From assembly GCA_958453305.1 (NCBI GenBank), contig CAUDXH010000021.1, forward strand, positions 1 to 35,512: 35,512 nucleotides of DNA, written 5' to 3'. Position numbers and translations under genes: made by a program. Below are positions 25,087-33,866 of this stretch, one piece after another. Within the stretch, counting starts at the first letter, position 1; every line of letters starts with the position of its first letter. A model generated the notes under the pieces. It did not search any database and was not told the DNA's origin. It worked only from the letters and a program-made list of their open reading frames with translations. Source of the DNA: an uncultured Bacteroides sp. (GTDB taxonomy: Bacteria > Bacteroidota > Bacteroidia > Bacteroidales > Bacteroidaceae).

Positions 25087-26142
25087 ATGACAAATGATGA
25101 AAAATATATGAAGCGCTGCCTGCAGCTGGCAGCCAATGGCTTAATAAACGCAGCTCCAAATCCTATGGTGGGAGCCGTAATTGTATATCAAGACCGCATT
25201 ATCGGAGAAGGCTATCATGTACGGTGCGGGGAAGGACATGCCGAAGTGAATGCCATCCGCTCTGTCAAAGATGAAAGCCTGCTTCCCGAATCAACCATCT
25301 ATGTAAGCCTTGAGCCTTGCTCCCACTATGGGAAAACTCCTCCATGCGCCGATCTTATCATAAGCAAAGGTATCCGCCGGGTCGTTATTGGTTGCATCGA
25401 CCCGTTTCCTCAAGTTTCAGGAAGAGGTATCAAGAAACTACGCGATGCCGGAATTGAAGTAACAGTCGGAGTCTTAGAAGACGAATGCCAAACCCTTATC
25501 CGCCGTTTCGTCACATTCAACTTACAGCAACGTCCCTACATCACCTTAAAATGGGCACAATCGGCCGATGGATATCTGGATGCAATCCGTTCCACGGGCT
25601 CTCCTGTCTTACTTTCTACTCCACTAACCTCACTGCACGTACATAAATTACGCGCCGAGCACAAGGCTATTCTAGTGGGAAGAAAGACAGCCCTGCTTGA
25701 TAATCCGTCACTGACCGTACGTCATTGGTATGGGAGCAATCCGCTCCGGCTGGTTATTGACCGTAATCTAACCCTCCCTTCAAGCTTACACCTGTTTGAC
25801 GGACAGACTCCTACACTTATATTCACGAAAAAGCAACATCCGTCATCTGAAAACCAAGCTTATATCACGTTAGATTTCAACCGGGACATCCTGCCTCAGA
25901 TTATGGCTGAGCTACACCAACGCAAAATCCAGTCGTTGTTAGTAGAAGGCGGTGCCCAGCTTCTTCAGTCGTTTATCGACTGTGATTTATGGGATGAAGC
26001 TTATATAGAGCAAGCACAAAAACCGTTATTTCATGGAGTAGAAGCACCTTATATCCCTTCCGGACATGTTAGAGCCCAGTCTCTTTTTGACGGCGTAACG
26101 ATTACACACGTCATACACAAAAAAAGAATCCGACAACTCTGA
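25087..26142 (+). CDS. ribD: Bifunctional riboflavin biosynthesis deaminase/reductase RibD
   Basis: A 351-residue two-domain enzyme. The N-terminal deaminase (about 1-145) has zinc ligands HAE (His51, Glu53 catalytic), PCSH (Cys78) and PPCA (Cys87). The C-terminal reductase (about 150-351) has KWAQSADG and the VEGGAQLLQSF NADPH-binding part. It performs the second and third steps of riboflavin synthesis. It is divergently transcribed from prmC with only 37 bp between starts. Other rib genes are not adjacent. Confidence 0.96.
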   Translation: MTNDEKYMKRCLQLAANGLINAAPNPMVGAVIVYQDRIIGEGYHVRCGEGHAEVNAIRSVKDESLLPESTIYVSLEPCSHYGKTPPCADLIISKGIRRVVIGCIDPFPQVSGRGIKKLRDAGIEVTVGVLEDECQTLIRRFVTFNLQQRPYITLKWAQSADGYLDAIRSTGSPVLLSTPLTSLHVHKLRAEHKAILVGRKTALLDNPSLTVRHWYGSNPLRLVIDRNLTLPSSLHLFDGQTPTLIFTKKQHPSSENQAYITLDFNRDILPQIMAELHQRKIQSLLVEGGAQLLQSFIDCDLWDEAYIEQAQKPLFHGVEAPYIPSGHVRAQSLFDGVTITHVIHKKRIRQL

Positions 26143-26365
26143 CAAATCATAGCTAAGCAGACTGTCATATATACCGCTTGAGCTCCTACATAGCCCGAAA
26201 AATCTTGTCTGAAGCCAGGCGGTAACCACATAACCAAACGCTTACGCCACAATTATTATATCCGAAAAGCGATAGAAAGTCTTGACTGGCAGATAAAAAA
26301 GCAAGGTTTATCCATAATTTTATATAAAACTTCCTTCAAAAGTACAGATTCGACAAAAAACTTTC

Positions 26366-26373
26366 TACTTTTG
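26366..26373 (+). promoter_or_regulatory. Candidate -7 box for the lipoprotein-uppS-bamA operon
   Basis: TACTTTTG matches TAnnTTTG exactly and would start transcription near 26380, about 23 nt before the ATG at 26403. The -33 region is not consensus. Confidence 0.5.
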
Positions 26374-26402
26374 CAACTTGTAACAAAAGAACTCATTTGC
26401 AA

Positions 26403-27863
26403 ATGAAAATAAAGTTTTTACCGCTAGCCGCGGCACTTTTCGCCGTAGCTCCTATAGTAACATCTTGTCTGGATAACGATGAGGTAGTGGTTGATTATGG
26501 TTCAGAAACCAGCATAACCAGCTTTAAACTTAACACATTACACATCGACCGCATAGGAAAAGACAAAAACGGAAAAGATAGCGCATACGTTGATACAATT
26601 AACTGCGCAAACTATCCATTCACCATCAACCAACAAACGCGCACCATTGAGAACAAAGACTCTCTTCCTATGGGAGTTCACTTAGATAAAGTTCTGACAA
26701 GCATTACCGCGGATACTGAAATCATTGCTTATGAAAAAAATGGGCAAGATACCACTTGGACGAGTACTGACTCTATTAATTTCACCGTCACTGCCGACCA
26801 CAGCCTGAAATTTAGAGTCTATACTTACGACTTCAAGAAAGGCCTGCCCTATACGGTTAAAATTAACCGCCACACACAAGACCCTGACTCTATCTCATGG
26901 ACAAAGTTCGATGATGCTCCTTTCGGAACCGAAGTAGTCAAGCAAAAAGCTATTTTTGCCCGCAACACACTCTTCGTATTCGGTGAAGATGCGCAAGGAA
27001 AGCCTGCTTACTTCTATAATAAAATAGAAAACGGACAGCCTACTGGCTGGAAGACTACGAATATCAGCACCTACACCAAATGGGATGCACAATCGGCAAC
27101 TTTATGGGATAGCAATGACCGGATTTTCTTAAAAGCAACAACAACCAATAATCAATCTGGTCTCATTTGGTTTAATTCATATGATCCCAACCAATCTAAA
27201 GATCCTTACGCGAAAGAGGTAGAGCTATTAATTGGTGCTGGCAACATCAAACAGACAACCGGAGAATTAGCTGAAGTTCTTTTTATCAAGAAGAACGGAG
27301 CCTACGGATATGTCAAAGAAACAGAGTATCATACAGATCCGACTTCAGAGTTAAGCATTCCAATTTCGCAGCCTCTCTTTGTTGCGACTAACACATTGCC
27401 TTATAACTCTTCCTTGACACAAACCATCGTATTGGCATATAATGACCGAGGAAGTGAAGCCGACACATGCGCCTTGGTGTTCCACCGCTTATCAACCGAC
27501 AAGCAATGGAGCCAATACGACGCAAACCAAAGTTCAGGTTGTCCGAACCTGAAAGATATCGTCATGATTCCTTACGGAAAGAAGCTGTATGCTTTCGGCG
27601 GGGAAAGTCAAAAACGTAACTCTAAAATCAAACCTTTTGAAACATTCTACGTGTCGTCTGATCATGGCCGCACTTGGCAGAAGGCTTCAGAAAAAGAATA
27701 TCTTCCCACATACTTTGCTGAACGGTATGATGCCAGTCAGCCCGGCAGTTTTTCATGCTGCGTAGATAATTCTGAAGGAAACCATTTTATCTGGATTGTC
27801 TGGAAAGATGGAAAAATAACTCGCGGACGCATCAACCATTTAGGGTTTCGCCCCAAATGGTAA
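26403..27863 (+). CDS. DUF6242-like lipoprotein with beta-propeller-type repeats
   Basis: A 486-residue lipoprotein (APIVTSC, Cys22). The start is ATG 26403; a TTG two codons earlier is less likely. The first part (about 25-165) is strand-rich and Ig-like. The rest (about 165-486) has repeated stretches such as LFVFGEDAQGKPAYFYN, KLYAFGGESQKRN and DHGRTWQKASE, which resemble Kelch/BNR propeller blades. I recall this layout as DUF6242 in Bacteroidetes but could not check. It precedes uppS by 29 bp and bamA, hinting at a cell-envelope function. No catalytic residues can be named. Confidence 0.75.
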   Translation: MKIKFLPLAAALFAVAPIVTSCLDNDEVVVDYGSETSITSFKLNTLHIDRIGKDKNGKDSAYVDTINCANYPFTINQQTRTIENKDSLPMGVHLDKVLTSITADTEIIAYEKNGQDTTWTSTDSINFTVTADHSLKFRVYTYDFKKGLPYTVKINRHTQDPDSISWTKFDDAPFGTEVVKQKAIFARNTLFVFGEDAQGKPAYFYNKIENGQPTGWKTTNISTYTKWDAQSATLWDSNDRIFLKATTTNNQSGLIWFNSYDPNQSKDPYAKEVELLIGAGNIKQTTGELAEVLFIKKNGAYGYVKETEYHTDPTSELSIPISQPLFVATNTLPYNSSLTQTIVLAYNDRGSEADTCALVFHRLSTDKQWSQYDANQSSGCPNLKDIVMIPYGKKLYAFGGESQKRNSKIKPFETFYVSSDHGRTWQKASEKEYLPTYFAERYDASQPGSFSCCVDNSEGNHFIWIVWKDGKITRGRINHLGFRPKW

Positions 27864-27892
27864 CAGATAACTCTATTGAAACATAACAAACC

Positions 27893-28627
27893 ATGCAACA
27901 TAATACAGACTCAATAGACAAAAACCGCATTCCCGCCCACATTGCCATCATCATGGATGGTAATGGGCGATGGGCTAAACAGCGCGGTCATATTCGTACC
28001 TTTGGACATCAAGCAGGTGCCGAAACGGTACATGTCATTGCAGAAGAAGCTGCACGGCTAGGAGTAAAATACCTTACACTCTATACATTCTCTACCGAGA
28101 ATTGGAACCGCCCTGTAGATGAAGTTGCTGCACTGATGAACCTGCTCATGGATTCAATCGAAGAGGAAACTTTCATGAAAAACAATATCAGTTTCCGCAT
28201 TATCGGTGACACCGGCAAATTGCCGGAAAAGGTATTAGATCGCTTGAACCTATGTATTCAGCGTACCTCTGAAAACACCGGCATGTGTCTTACCTTAGCT
28301 CTGAGTTACTCATCTAAGTGGGAAATAACAGAAGCCGTAAAACAAATAGCCCAAGATGTGGTTTCCGGAAAGATCCGGGCTGAAGAGATTACAGACAAAA
28401 CCATCGACAGTCACTTAAGCACCCACTTTATGCCCAACCCGGACTTGCTGATCCGCACGGGGGGAGAGGTTCGCTTAAGCAATTACCTGCTTTGGCAATG
28501 TGCTTATTCTGAACTTTATTTCTGCGACACCTTCTGGCCCGACTTTAAGGAAGAAGAATTTCACAAAGCTATTTGTGATTATCAAAAAAGAGAACGCCGA
28601 TTCGGCAAAACCAGTGAACAAATATAA
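27893..28627 (+). CDS. uppS: Isoprenyl transferase (undecaprenyl diphosphate synthase)
   Basis: A 244-residue cis-prenyltransferase making the C55 carrier lipid for peptidoglycan and surface glycans. Signatures are IIMDGNGRWAKQRG with catalytic Asp22, TLYTFSTENWNRP (about 63-75), and the C-terminal LLIRTGGEVRLSNYLLWQCAYSEL. The usual motif is RTSGExRxSN; here Ser is Gly, a common variation in this phylum as far as I recall. It lies 14 bp before bamA and 29 bp after the DUF6242-like gene. Confidence 0.96.
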   Translation: MQHNTDSIDKNRIPAHIAIIMDGNGRWAKQRGHIRTFGHQAGAETVHVIAEEAARLGVKYLTLYTFSTENWNRPVDEVAALMNLLMDSIEEETFMKNNISFRIIGDTGKLPEKVLDRLNLCIQRTSENTGMCLTLALSYSSKWEITEAVKQIAQDVVSGKIRAEEITDKTIDSHLSTHFMPNPDLLIRTGGEVRLSNYLLWQCAYSELYFCDTFWPDFKEEEFHKAICDYQKRERRFGKTSEQI

Positions 28628-28641
28628 GTTAAGATATAAAA

Positions 28642-31293
28642 ATGCAATACCGTCTTTCACTTATCCTATTGACCATAACCTGCTTCTTGACCGGATTGTC
28701 AACCCGGGCACAAGCACAGGGAGCCCTAAATGACACCATTTACAAGCCTACAATTCTTTACAACGGAACTCCCAAGAAATATGAAATAGCCGATATCAAA
28801 ATCAACGAAATACCCGGCTATGAAGATTATGTTTTAATTGGAATATCCGGACTTGCTGCCGGACAAGTTATAACCATCCCCGGGGATGACATCACCGGAG
28901 CATTAAAACGCTACTGGCGTCACGGCTTGTTTTCGGATGTAAAAATTGTTGCTGACAAAATAGTAGGCAACAAAATTTATCTGTCTATCGAGTTGAAACG
29001 CCGTCCGCGTATTTCGGATGTAGTTTACCATGGTATCAAGAAGAGTGAACGGAAAGACCTGGAGGAAAAATTAAGTTTCCAGAAAGGTATGCAGGTTACT
29101 CCCAATATGATAGACCGTGCAAAAATTCTTATCAAGAAACATTTTGATGAAAAAGGGTTCAAGAACGCGGAAATCAACATCCTTGAACGGGAAGACCCTG
29201 CCAATAAAGATCAGGTATTTGTTGATGTAAACATTGACAAAAAAGCAAAAGTCAAAGTTCATCAGATTACCATCGAAGGCAATGAGGTTTTAAGTGACAA
29301 GAAATTAAAACGCGTCATGAAAAAAACAAACGAAAAAGGAAAACTTGTCAACCTTTTCCGTGCCAAGAAGTTTATTGACGAACGTTATGAAGAAGATAAA
29401 CAAAAAATCATTGAAAAATACAATGAGTTAGGATACCGTGATGCACAGATTGAAGTGGACAGTGTATCGCCTTATGATGAAAAAACGGTAGATGTATACA
29501 TGAAAATCTACGAAGGTCAAAAATATTACATCCGCGACATTACGTGGGTGGGAAATACGGTTTATCCTTCCGATTTGCTTTCTGAGCAGTTGCGCATGAA
29601 AAAAGGCGATGTGTATAACCAGAAACTCATGAACGAGCGTATTTCAACCGATGAAGATGCCATCGGTAACAACTATTATAACCATGGTTATGTATTCTAT
29701 CAGCTCAATCCGGTAGAAGTAAACATTGACGGCGACTCAATTGACCTCGAAATGCGTATCATTGAGGGTCCGCAGGCCAGCATCAGTCATGTACGCATCA
29801 ACGGTAACGACCGCTTGTATGAAAACATCGTACGACGCGAGCTCCGTACCCGCCCGGGAGACCTCTTCAGTAAAGAGGCGCTGGAACGTTCTTACCGTGA
29901 AATTGCTCAGATGGGACACTTTAACCCGGAAAATATCCAGCCGGATGTACAGCCGAATGTACAAGATGGAACGGTAGATATCAACTGGGGATTGGAATCA
30001 AAAGCGAACGACCAGGTAGAGTTTTCTGCCGGATGGGGACAAACCGGTGTCATCGGTAAGTTGAGCTTGAAGTTCACCAACTTCTCATTCGCGAACCTGT
30101 TCCGCAAAAATGACAACTACCGCGGTATCTTACCGCAAGGAGACGGACAGACATTGACCATCAGCGGACAGACCAACGGACGCTATTACCAGTCATACAG
30201 CGTATCCTTCCTTGATCCATGGTTTGGAGGAAAACGCCCGAACTCGTTCTCCGTTTCGGCATTCTACTCGGTACAGACTGACGTCAGCAGCCAGTATTAC
30301 AACTCAGCCGTAATGAACAACTACTATAACATGTATAATTACGGATACGGAATGTATGGCTATAATAACTATTATAATAACTACGAATCGTATTATGACC
30401 CTGATAAGTCTATCAAGATGTTTGGTGTATCTGTAGGATGGGGTAAACGTCTCCGCTGGCCCGATGACTACTTTACCCTGAGTGCTGAATTGTCTTACCA
30501 GCGATTCATGCTGAAAGACTGGAGCTACTTATATATCAAGCTGAATAACGGACAGTACATGAGTACCGGAAACTGTAACAACTTGAGCTTGAACCTGACA
30601 TTGGCACGTAACTCTACCGATAACCCGATTTTCCCGCGTTACGGTTCAGAGTTCTCGGCATCAGTACAGATAACGCCTCCATACTCACTGTTCAGCAAGA
30701 AAGACTTTGCCACTTACGGAAAAGACAATTATGAAGATGCTGCCAGCATGTACCGGTGGATTGAATACCACAAGTGGAAGTTCAAAGCCAAAACTTATAC
30801 AGCCTTGATGGACATCAAGAAATGTCCGGTTATCATGACACGTACCGAGTTTGGTATTCTGGGACACTTCAACAAGCATAAACGCTCGCCCTTTGAAACA
30901 TTCTATATGGGTGGTGACGGTATGACCGGATACAGCTACAACTATGCTTCAGAAACCATCGCACTGCGTGGTTATGAAAACGGAGCCTTGACTCCATACG
31001 GACAAGAAGGTTACGCTTACATCCGCTTAGGTGCAGAACTCCGTTACCCGCTGATGCTGGAAAATTCAACCAGTATCTATGCACTGGGATTTGTGGAAGC
31101 AGGTAACGCTTGGAATGAGGTAACCGACTTCAACCCCTTCCAGTTAAAACGTTCGGCAGGTGTGGGCGTACGTATCTTCCTCCCGATGATTGGTATGATG
31201 GGTATCGACTGGGCTTATGGATTCGACAAGATTAACGGTTCTACCCAGTACAGCGGAAGCCAGTTCCACTTTATTATCGGACAAGAATTCTAA
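28642..31293 (+). CDS. bamA: Outer-membrane protein assembly factor BamA
   Basis: An 883-residue Omp85 protein that inserts beta-barrels into the outer membrane. A signal peptide ends near RAQAQ (residue 26). POTRA-type repeats cover about 45-450 (GNEVLSDKKL, GNTVYPSDLL, GNDRLYENIVRRELRTRPGDLF), then the barrel ends in QFHFIIGQEF. Barrel motifs include a VRGY-type element, here ALRGYENG. Residues 551-586 form a Tyr/Asn-rich insert in the barrel. It sits between uppS and two OmpH/Skp chaperones, a conserved envelope cluster. Confidence 0.96.
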   Translation: MQYRLSLILLTITCFLTGLSTRAQAQGALNDTIYKPTILYNGTPKKYEIADIKINEIPGYEDYVLIGISGLAAGQVITIPGDDITGALKRYWRHGLFSDVKIVADKIVGNKIYLSIELKRRPRISDVVYHGIKKSERKDLEEKLSFQKGMQVTPNMIDRAKILIKKHFDEKGFKNAEINILEREDPANKDQVFVDVNIDKKAKVKVHQITIEGNEVLSDKKLKRVMKKTNEKGKLVNLFRAKKFIDERYEEDKQKIIEKYNELGYRDAQIEVDSVSPYDEKTVDVYMKIYEGQKYYIRDITWVGNTVYPSDLLSEQLRMKKGDVYNQKLMNERISTDEDAIGNNYYNHGYVFYQLNPVEVNIDGDSIDLEMRIIEGPQASISHVRINGNDRLYENIVRRELRTRPGDLFSKEALERSYREIAQMGHFNPENIQPDVQPNVQDGTVDINWGLESKANDQVEFSAGWGQTGVIGKLSLKFTNFSFANLFRKNDNYRGILPQGDGQTLTISGQTNGRYYQSYSVSFLDPWFGGKRPNSFSVSAFYSVQTDVSSQYYNSAVMNNYYNMYNYGYGMYGYNNYYNNYESYYDPDKSIKMFGVSVGWGKRLRWPDDYFTLSAELSYQRFMLKDWSYLYIKLNNGQYMSTGNCNNLSLNLTLARNSTDNPIFPRYGSEFSASVQITPPYSLFSKKDFATYGKDNYEDAASMYRWIEYHKWKFKAKTYTALMDIKKCPVIMTRTEFGILGHFNKHKRSPFETFYMGGDGMTGYSYNYASETIALRGYENGALTPYGQEGYAYIRLGAELRYPLMLENSTSIYALGFVEAGNAWNEVTDFNPFQLKRSAGVGVRIFLPMIGMMGIDWAYGFDKINGSTQYSGSQFHFIIGQEF

Positions 31294-31387
31294 TTTATAA
31301 GTTGATGAGTTTATTCGTTTTTGAGTTCATAAGCTATCATGGATGAAACAATATCATGACAAACTTAAGAACTTAAAAACTTATAAA

Positions 31388-31401
31388 CTTAAAAACTCAA
31401 A
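31388..31401 (+). repeat. 14-mer intergenic repeat between bamA and ompH
   Basis: CTTAAAAACTCAAA occurs here, again at 32610-32623, and inverted at 32537-32550. It sits in a run of related words (AACTTAAAAAC). A diverged inverted partner, TTTTTGAGTTCATAAG, lies about 60 bases upstream (near 31318-31333). It may form a weak hairpin in the bamA-ompH spacer. Confidence 0.55.
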
Positions 31402-31412
31402 ACCAAATACCT

Positions 31413-31928
31413 ATGAAAAAGTTTATCCTTTCAGCCTTGTTGCTTATAACCTGTCTGGTTACAGCAAACGCACAAAAGTTCGCTTTAGTCGATATGGAAT
31501 ACATCATGCAGCGCATTCCTGCATACGAACAAGCAACTCAACAGATGGAATCTCTTTCTAAAAATTGGCAAAGCCAGATTGAAACAAAAGCCAACGAAGC
31601 CAAATCACTCTATGAAGCTTATCAAAAACAAGCATCCTCTCTCTCGGCCAGCCAGCGCACCCAAAAAGAAGAAACAATTATAGCTAAGGAAAAAGAGGTG
31701 GCTGAGCTACGGAAAAACTATTTCGGACCGGAAGGAGAAATGGCTAAGAAACAGCAAGAGCTTATAGAGCCTATCCAAAATGCAATTTATAACGCAATCA
31801 AAGAAATTGCCACACATAAAGGATACGATGCTGTAATTGACCGAGCTTCTGCCCAAAGCATGATTTTTGCTTCCCCGCGCATTGATATCAGCAATGAAGT
31901 CCTCTCAAAATTAGGATATTCAAATTAA
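31413..31928 (+). CDS. OmpH/Skp-family periplasmic chaperone, first copy
   Basis: A 171-residue periplasmic protein with a signal peptide ending TANAQ (residue 21). The mature protein opens KFALVDMEYIMQRIPAYEQA and then has a long charged helix (about 45-125), as in Skp chaperones that hold unfolded outer-membrane proteins. The C-terminal strand region (YDAVIDRASAQSMIFASP) is typical. It lies 119 bp after bamA and before a second Skp-like gene, so the pair probably serves BamA. Confidence 0.92.
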   Translation: MKKFILSALLLITCLVTANAQKFALVDMEYIMQRIPAYEQATQQMESLSKNWQSQIETKANEAKSLYEAYQKQASSLSASQRTQKEETIIAKEKEVAELRKNYFGPEGEMAKKQQELIEPIQNAIYNAIKEIATHKGYDAVIDRASAQSMIFASPRIDISNEVLSKLGYSN

Positions 31929-31933
31929 TTTCA

Positions 31934-31941
31934 TACATTTG
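31934..31941 (+). promoter_or_regulatory. Candidate -7 box for the second ompH gene
   Basis: TACATTTG in the 44-bp gap matches TAnnTTTG exactly and would give a leader of about 25 nt. It could let the second chaperone be transcribed separately from bamA. Confidence 0.4.
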
Positions 31942-31972
31942 CATCCAATAAAAACAAAAAAATAAAAAGACT

Positions 31973-32515
31973 ATGTTGAAGAAAATTGCTTTATTACTTT
32001 TGCTCATCGCTCCGATGAGCGTATTTGCACAAAAGTTTGCACACTTCCGCTCAATGGATATCATTCAGGTAATGCCTGAATTTGCCAAAGCACAAACTGA
32101 TATCCAGGCAATGCAGAAACAGTACGAAGCCGAAATCAAACGCGCTTCTGATGAGTTCAGCAAAAAATTCGCAGAATACCAGAAAGAACAGAGTACACTG
32201 CCGCAAAACATCCAAGAACGCCGTCAGAAAGAACTTCAGGAACTTCAGGAAAAAGGAATGCAGTTCCAGCAGGACGCACAGCAACAGTTGGAAGCTGCTT
32301 ACAAAAAAATGATGGACCCTATTTATGACAAATTGGAAAAAGCAATCAAAGCAGTAGGTCAGGCTGGCGGATATACTTATGCTTTCGACCTGAACCGCAC
32401 AGATATTCCTTACATTGATGAAGCTACATCAAAAGATATTACAAACGATATCAAGACTAACTTAGGAATCAGCTTGACAGCCGCTCCGTATACTCCAGCT
32501 GCTCCGGCACAATAA
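31973..32515 (+). CDS. OmpH/Skp-family periplasmic chaperone, second copy
   Basis: A 180-residue periplasmic protein with a signal peptide ending SVFAQ (residue 20). The mature start KFAHFRSMDIIQVMPEFAKA parallels the first copy; the long Gln/Glu/Lys-rich coiled-coil (about 45-125) is clear. It ends in a Pro/Ala-rich tail (YTPAAPAQ) that the first copy lacks. The two copies are diverged tandem paralogues, 44 bp apart. Confidence 0.92.
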   Translation: MLKKIALLLLLIAPMSVFAQKFAHFRSMDIIQVMPEFAKAQTDIQAMQKQYEAEIKRASDEFSKKFAEYQKEQSTLPQNIQERRQKELQELQEKGMQFQQDAQQQLEAAYKKMMDPIYDKLEKAIKAVGQAGGYTYAFDLNRTDIPYIDEATSKDITNDIKTNLGISLTAAPYTPAAPAQ

Positions 32516-32536
32516 GTTCTGAAAGTTTAAAATACA

Positions 32537-32623
32537 TTTGAGTTTTTAAGTTTACACTTCCTCTACCATCGGTATCAGTATGCCGATGAAAGAAACAAGG
32601 AAGCTTAAGCTTAAAAACTCAAA
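32537..32623. repeat. Nested three-tier hairpin between ompH and murI
   Basis: The outer stem 32537-32550 pairs perfectly with 32610-32623 (14 bp). Inside, CTTCC (32557-32561) pairs with GGAAG (32599-32603) and CATCGG (32667 minus 100, that is 32567-32572) with CCGATG (32583-32588). A TACATTTG -7 match at 32533-32540 overlaps its left edge, so it could be a structured murI leader. It could also be a terminator for the bamA-ompH transcript, though the following T-tract is short. Confidence 0.6.
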
Positions 32624-32753
32624 TTTTATAATAAAGACTTACTTCTTCAGTTGTTGGGACTGCTGACTGGCTATGAGCCAAACTAAAATTGAGAGAAAAT
32701 CAAATACTCAAGAGCATGAAGAACTGAAGAGCTCCAAAAACTTAAAACACAAC

Positions 32754-33599
32754 ATGCCTATTTCCTCTATTCCGGTTACCGGCCCCATTGGAGTGTTCGA
32801 CTCAGGATATGGCGGGCTTACCATTCTCAGCAAAATCCGCGAACTGCTTCCCTCTTATGACTATCTTTATTTGGGAGACAATGCGCGCGCTCCTTATGGC
32901 TCGCGCTCTTTTGAAGTGGTTTATGAATTTACACTGCAGGCCGTACGGAGACTTTTTGAATTAGGCTGCCCGCTGGTGATTCTGGCTTGTAACACAGCTT
33001 CTGCAAAAGCTCTACGCAGCATCCAGCAAAACGACCTTCCTTTCCTTGACCCGACACGCCGCGTATTAGGGGTAATCAGACCTACTGTGGAGTGTATTGG
33101 CGATATAACCCGCACCCGTCATGTAGGACTTCTTGCCACAGCCGGAACGGTCCGCTCACTCTCTTATCCCCTTGAAATTCGCAAACTTTTTCCTGACATA
33201 CAAGTTTCCGGAGTTCCTTGTCCGCTTTGGGTGCCCTTGGTTGAAAACAATGAATTCAACTCTGAAGGAGCCGACTTTTTTGTACGCAAATACATAGAAA
33301 ACCTACTTGAAAAAGACCCGGCTATTGATACGTTTATCTTAGGGTGTACACACTATCCATTACTCATCCACAAAATACGCCAGTTTACACCCGCCCATAT
33401 CCGGTTGGTATCACAGGGAGAGCTGGTAAGTGAAAGTCTGAAAAATTATTTGCACCGACATCCGGAAATGGATGTCCGCTGCTCAAAAAACGGACGGTAC
33501 GAATTTCTGACAACCGAATCAGTTGAAAAATTCCGAGAATCTGCTTCTATCTTCTTAAAAGAGGAAAACTTACAGGTGCGCAGCATAACTTTAGATTAG
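32754..33599 (+). CDS. murI: Glutamate racemase
   Basis: A 281-residue cytoplasmic enzyme making D-glutamate for peptidoglycan. Motifs are GVFDSGYGGL (Asp16), the first catalytic Cys in LACNTASAKAL and the second in LGCTHYPLL, with DNARAPYG between. The frame is open 27 codons further upstream (ATG 32673), but that part is a lysine/serine-rich, non-family sequence overlapping repeat-like DNA; MPISSIPVTGPIGVF at 32754 fits the family start. A terminator follows about 90 bp after the stop. Confidence 0.95.
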   Translation: MPISSIPVTGPIGVFDSGYGGLTILSKIRELLPSYDYLYLGDNARAPYGSRSFEVVYEFTLQAVRRLFELGCPLVILACNTASAKALRSIQQNDLPFLDPTRRVLGVIRPTVECIGDITRTRHVGLLATAGTVRSLSYPLEIRKLFPDIQVSGVPCPLWVPLVENNEFNSEGADFFVRKYIENLLEKDPAIDTFILGCTHYPLLIHKIRQFTPAHIRLVSQGELVSESLKNYLHRHPEMDVRCSKNGRYEFLTTESVEKFRESASIFLKEENLQVRSITLD

Positions 33600-33685
33600 C
33601 TCCTTCACTGCATAGTTCTCCTGCGAATTTCTTCTAAAAAAACAACTCCGCGTTTTATCACAAACAACAAGGAGAAAACATCTAT

Positions 33686-33724
33686 ATGCCTTGACGTATG
33701 AATCCAAACGTCAAGGCATTTTTA
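33686..33724 (+). terminator. Intrinsic terminator after murI
   Basis: ATGCCTTGACG (33686-33696) pairs perfectly with CGTCAAGGCAT (33709-33719), 12-nt loop, followed by TTTTT. A clean rho-independent terminator. Confidence 0.9.
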
Positions 33725-33795
33725 TACCTTCCTTCTGCCTCTGCCTTTTCCATAACAACCCTAACACTCAAATATACATTTATCCACCTATTTCT

Positions 33796-33837
33796 TAATT
33801 TTGTCTACCTGATTCTCACGGATAAGAACTATGTTTG
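33796..33837 (+). promoter_or_regulatory. Two candidate -7 boxes for the GH43 gene
   Basis: TAATTTTG (33796-33803) and TATGTTTG (33830-33837) both match TAnnTTTG. The second would start transcription near 33844, which excludes an ATG at 33831 and supports the start at 33867. Confidence 0.45.
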
Positions 33838-33866
33838 TACAAAGAAACAATTTAATACACATTAAT

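Noticed and set aside
25050..25136. A 29-residue N-terminal extension of PrmC
   Set aside because: It overlaps ribD, has a composition unlike the family, and the ATG at 25049 gives the usual family start.
32673..32753. A 27-residue N-terminal extension of glutamate racemase
   Set aside because: It is a Lys/Ser-rich tail over intergenic repeat-like DNA; the ATG at 32754 fits the family.
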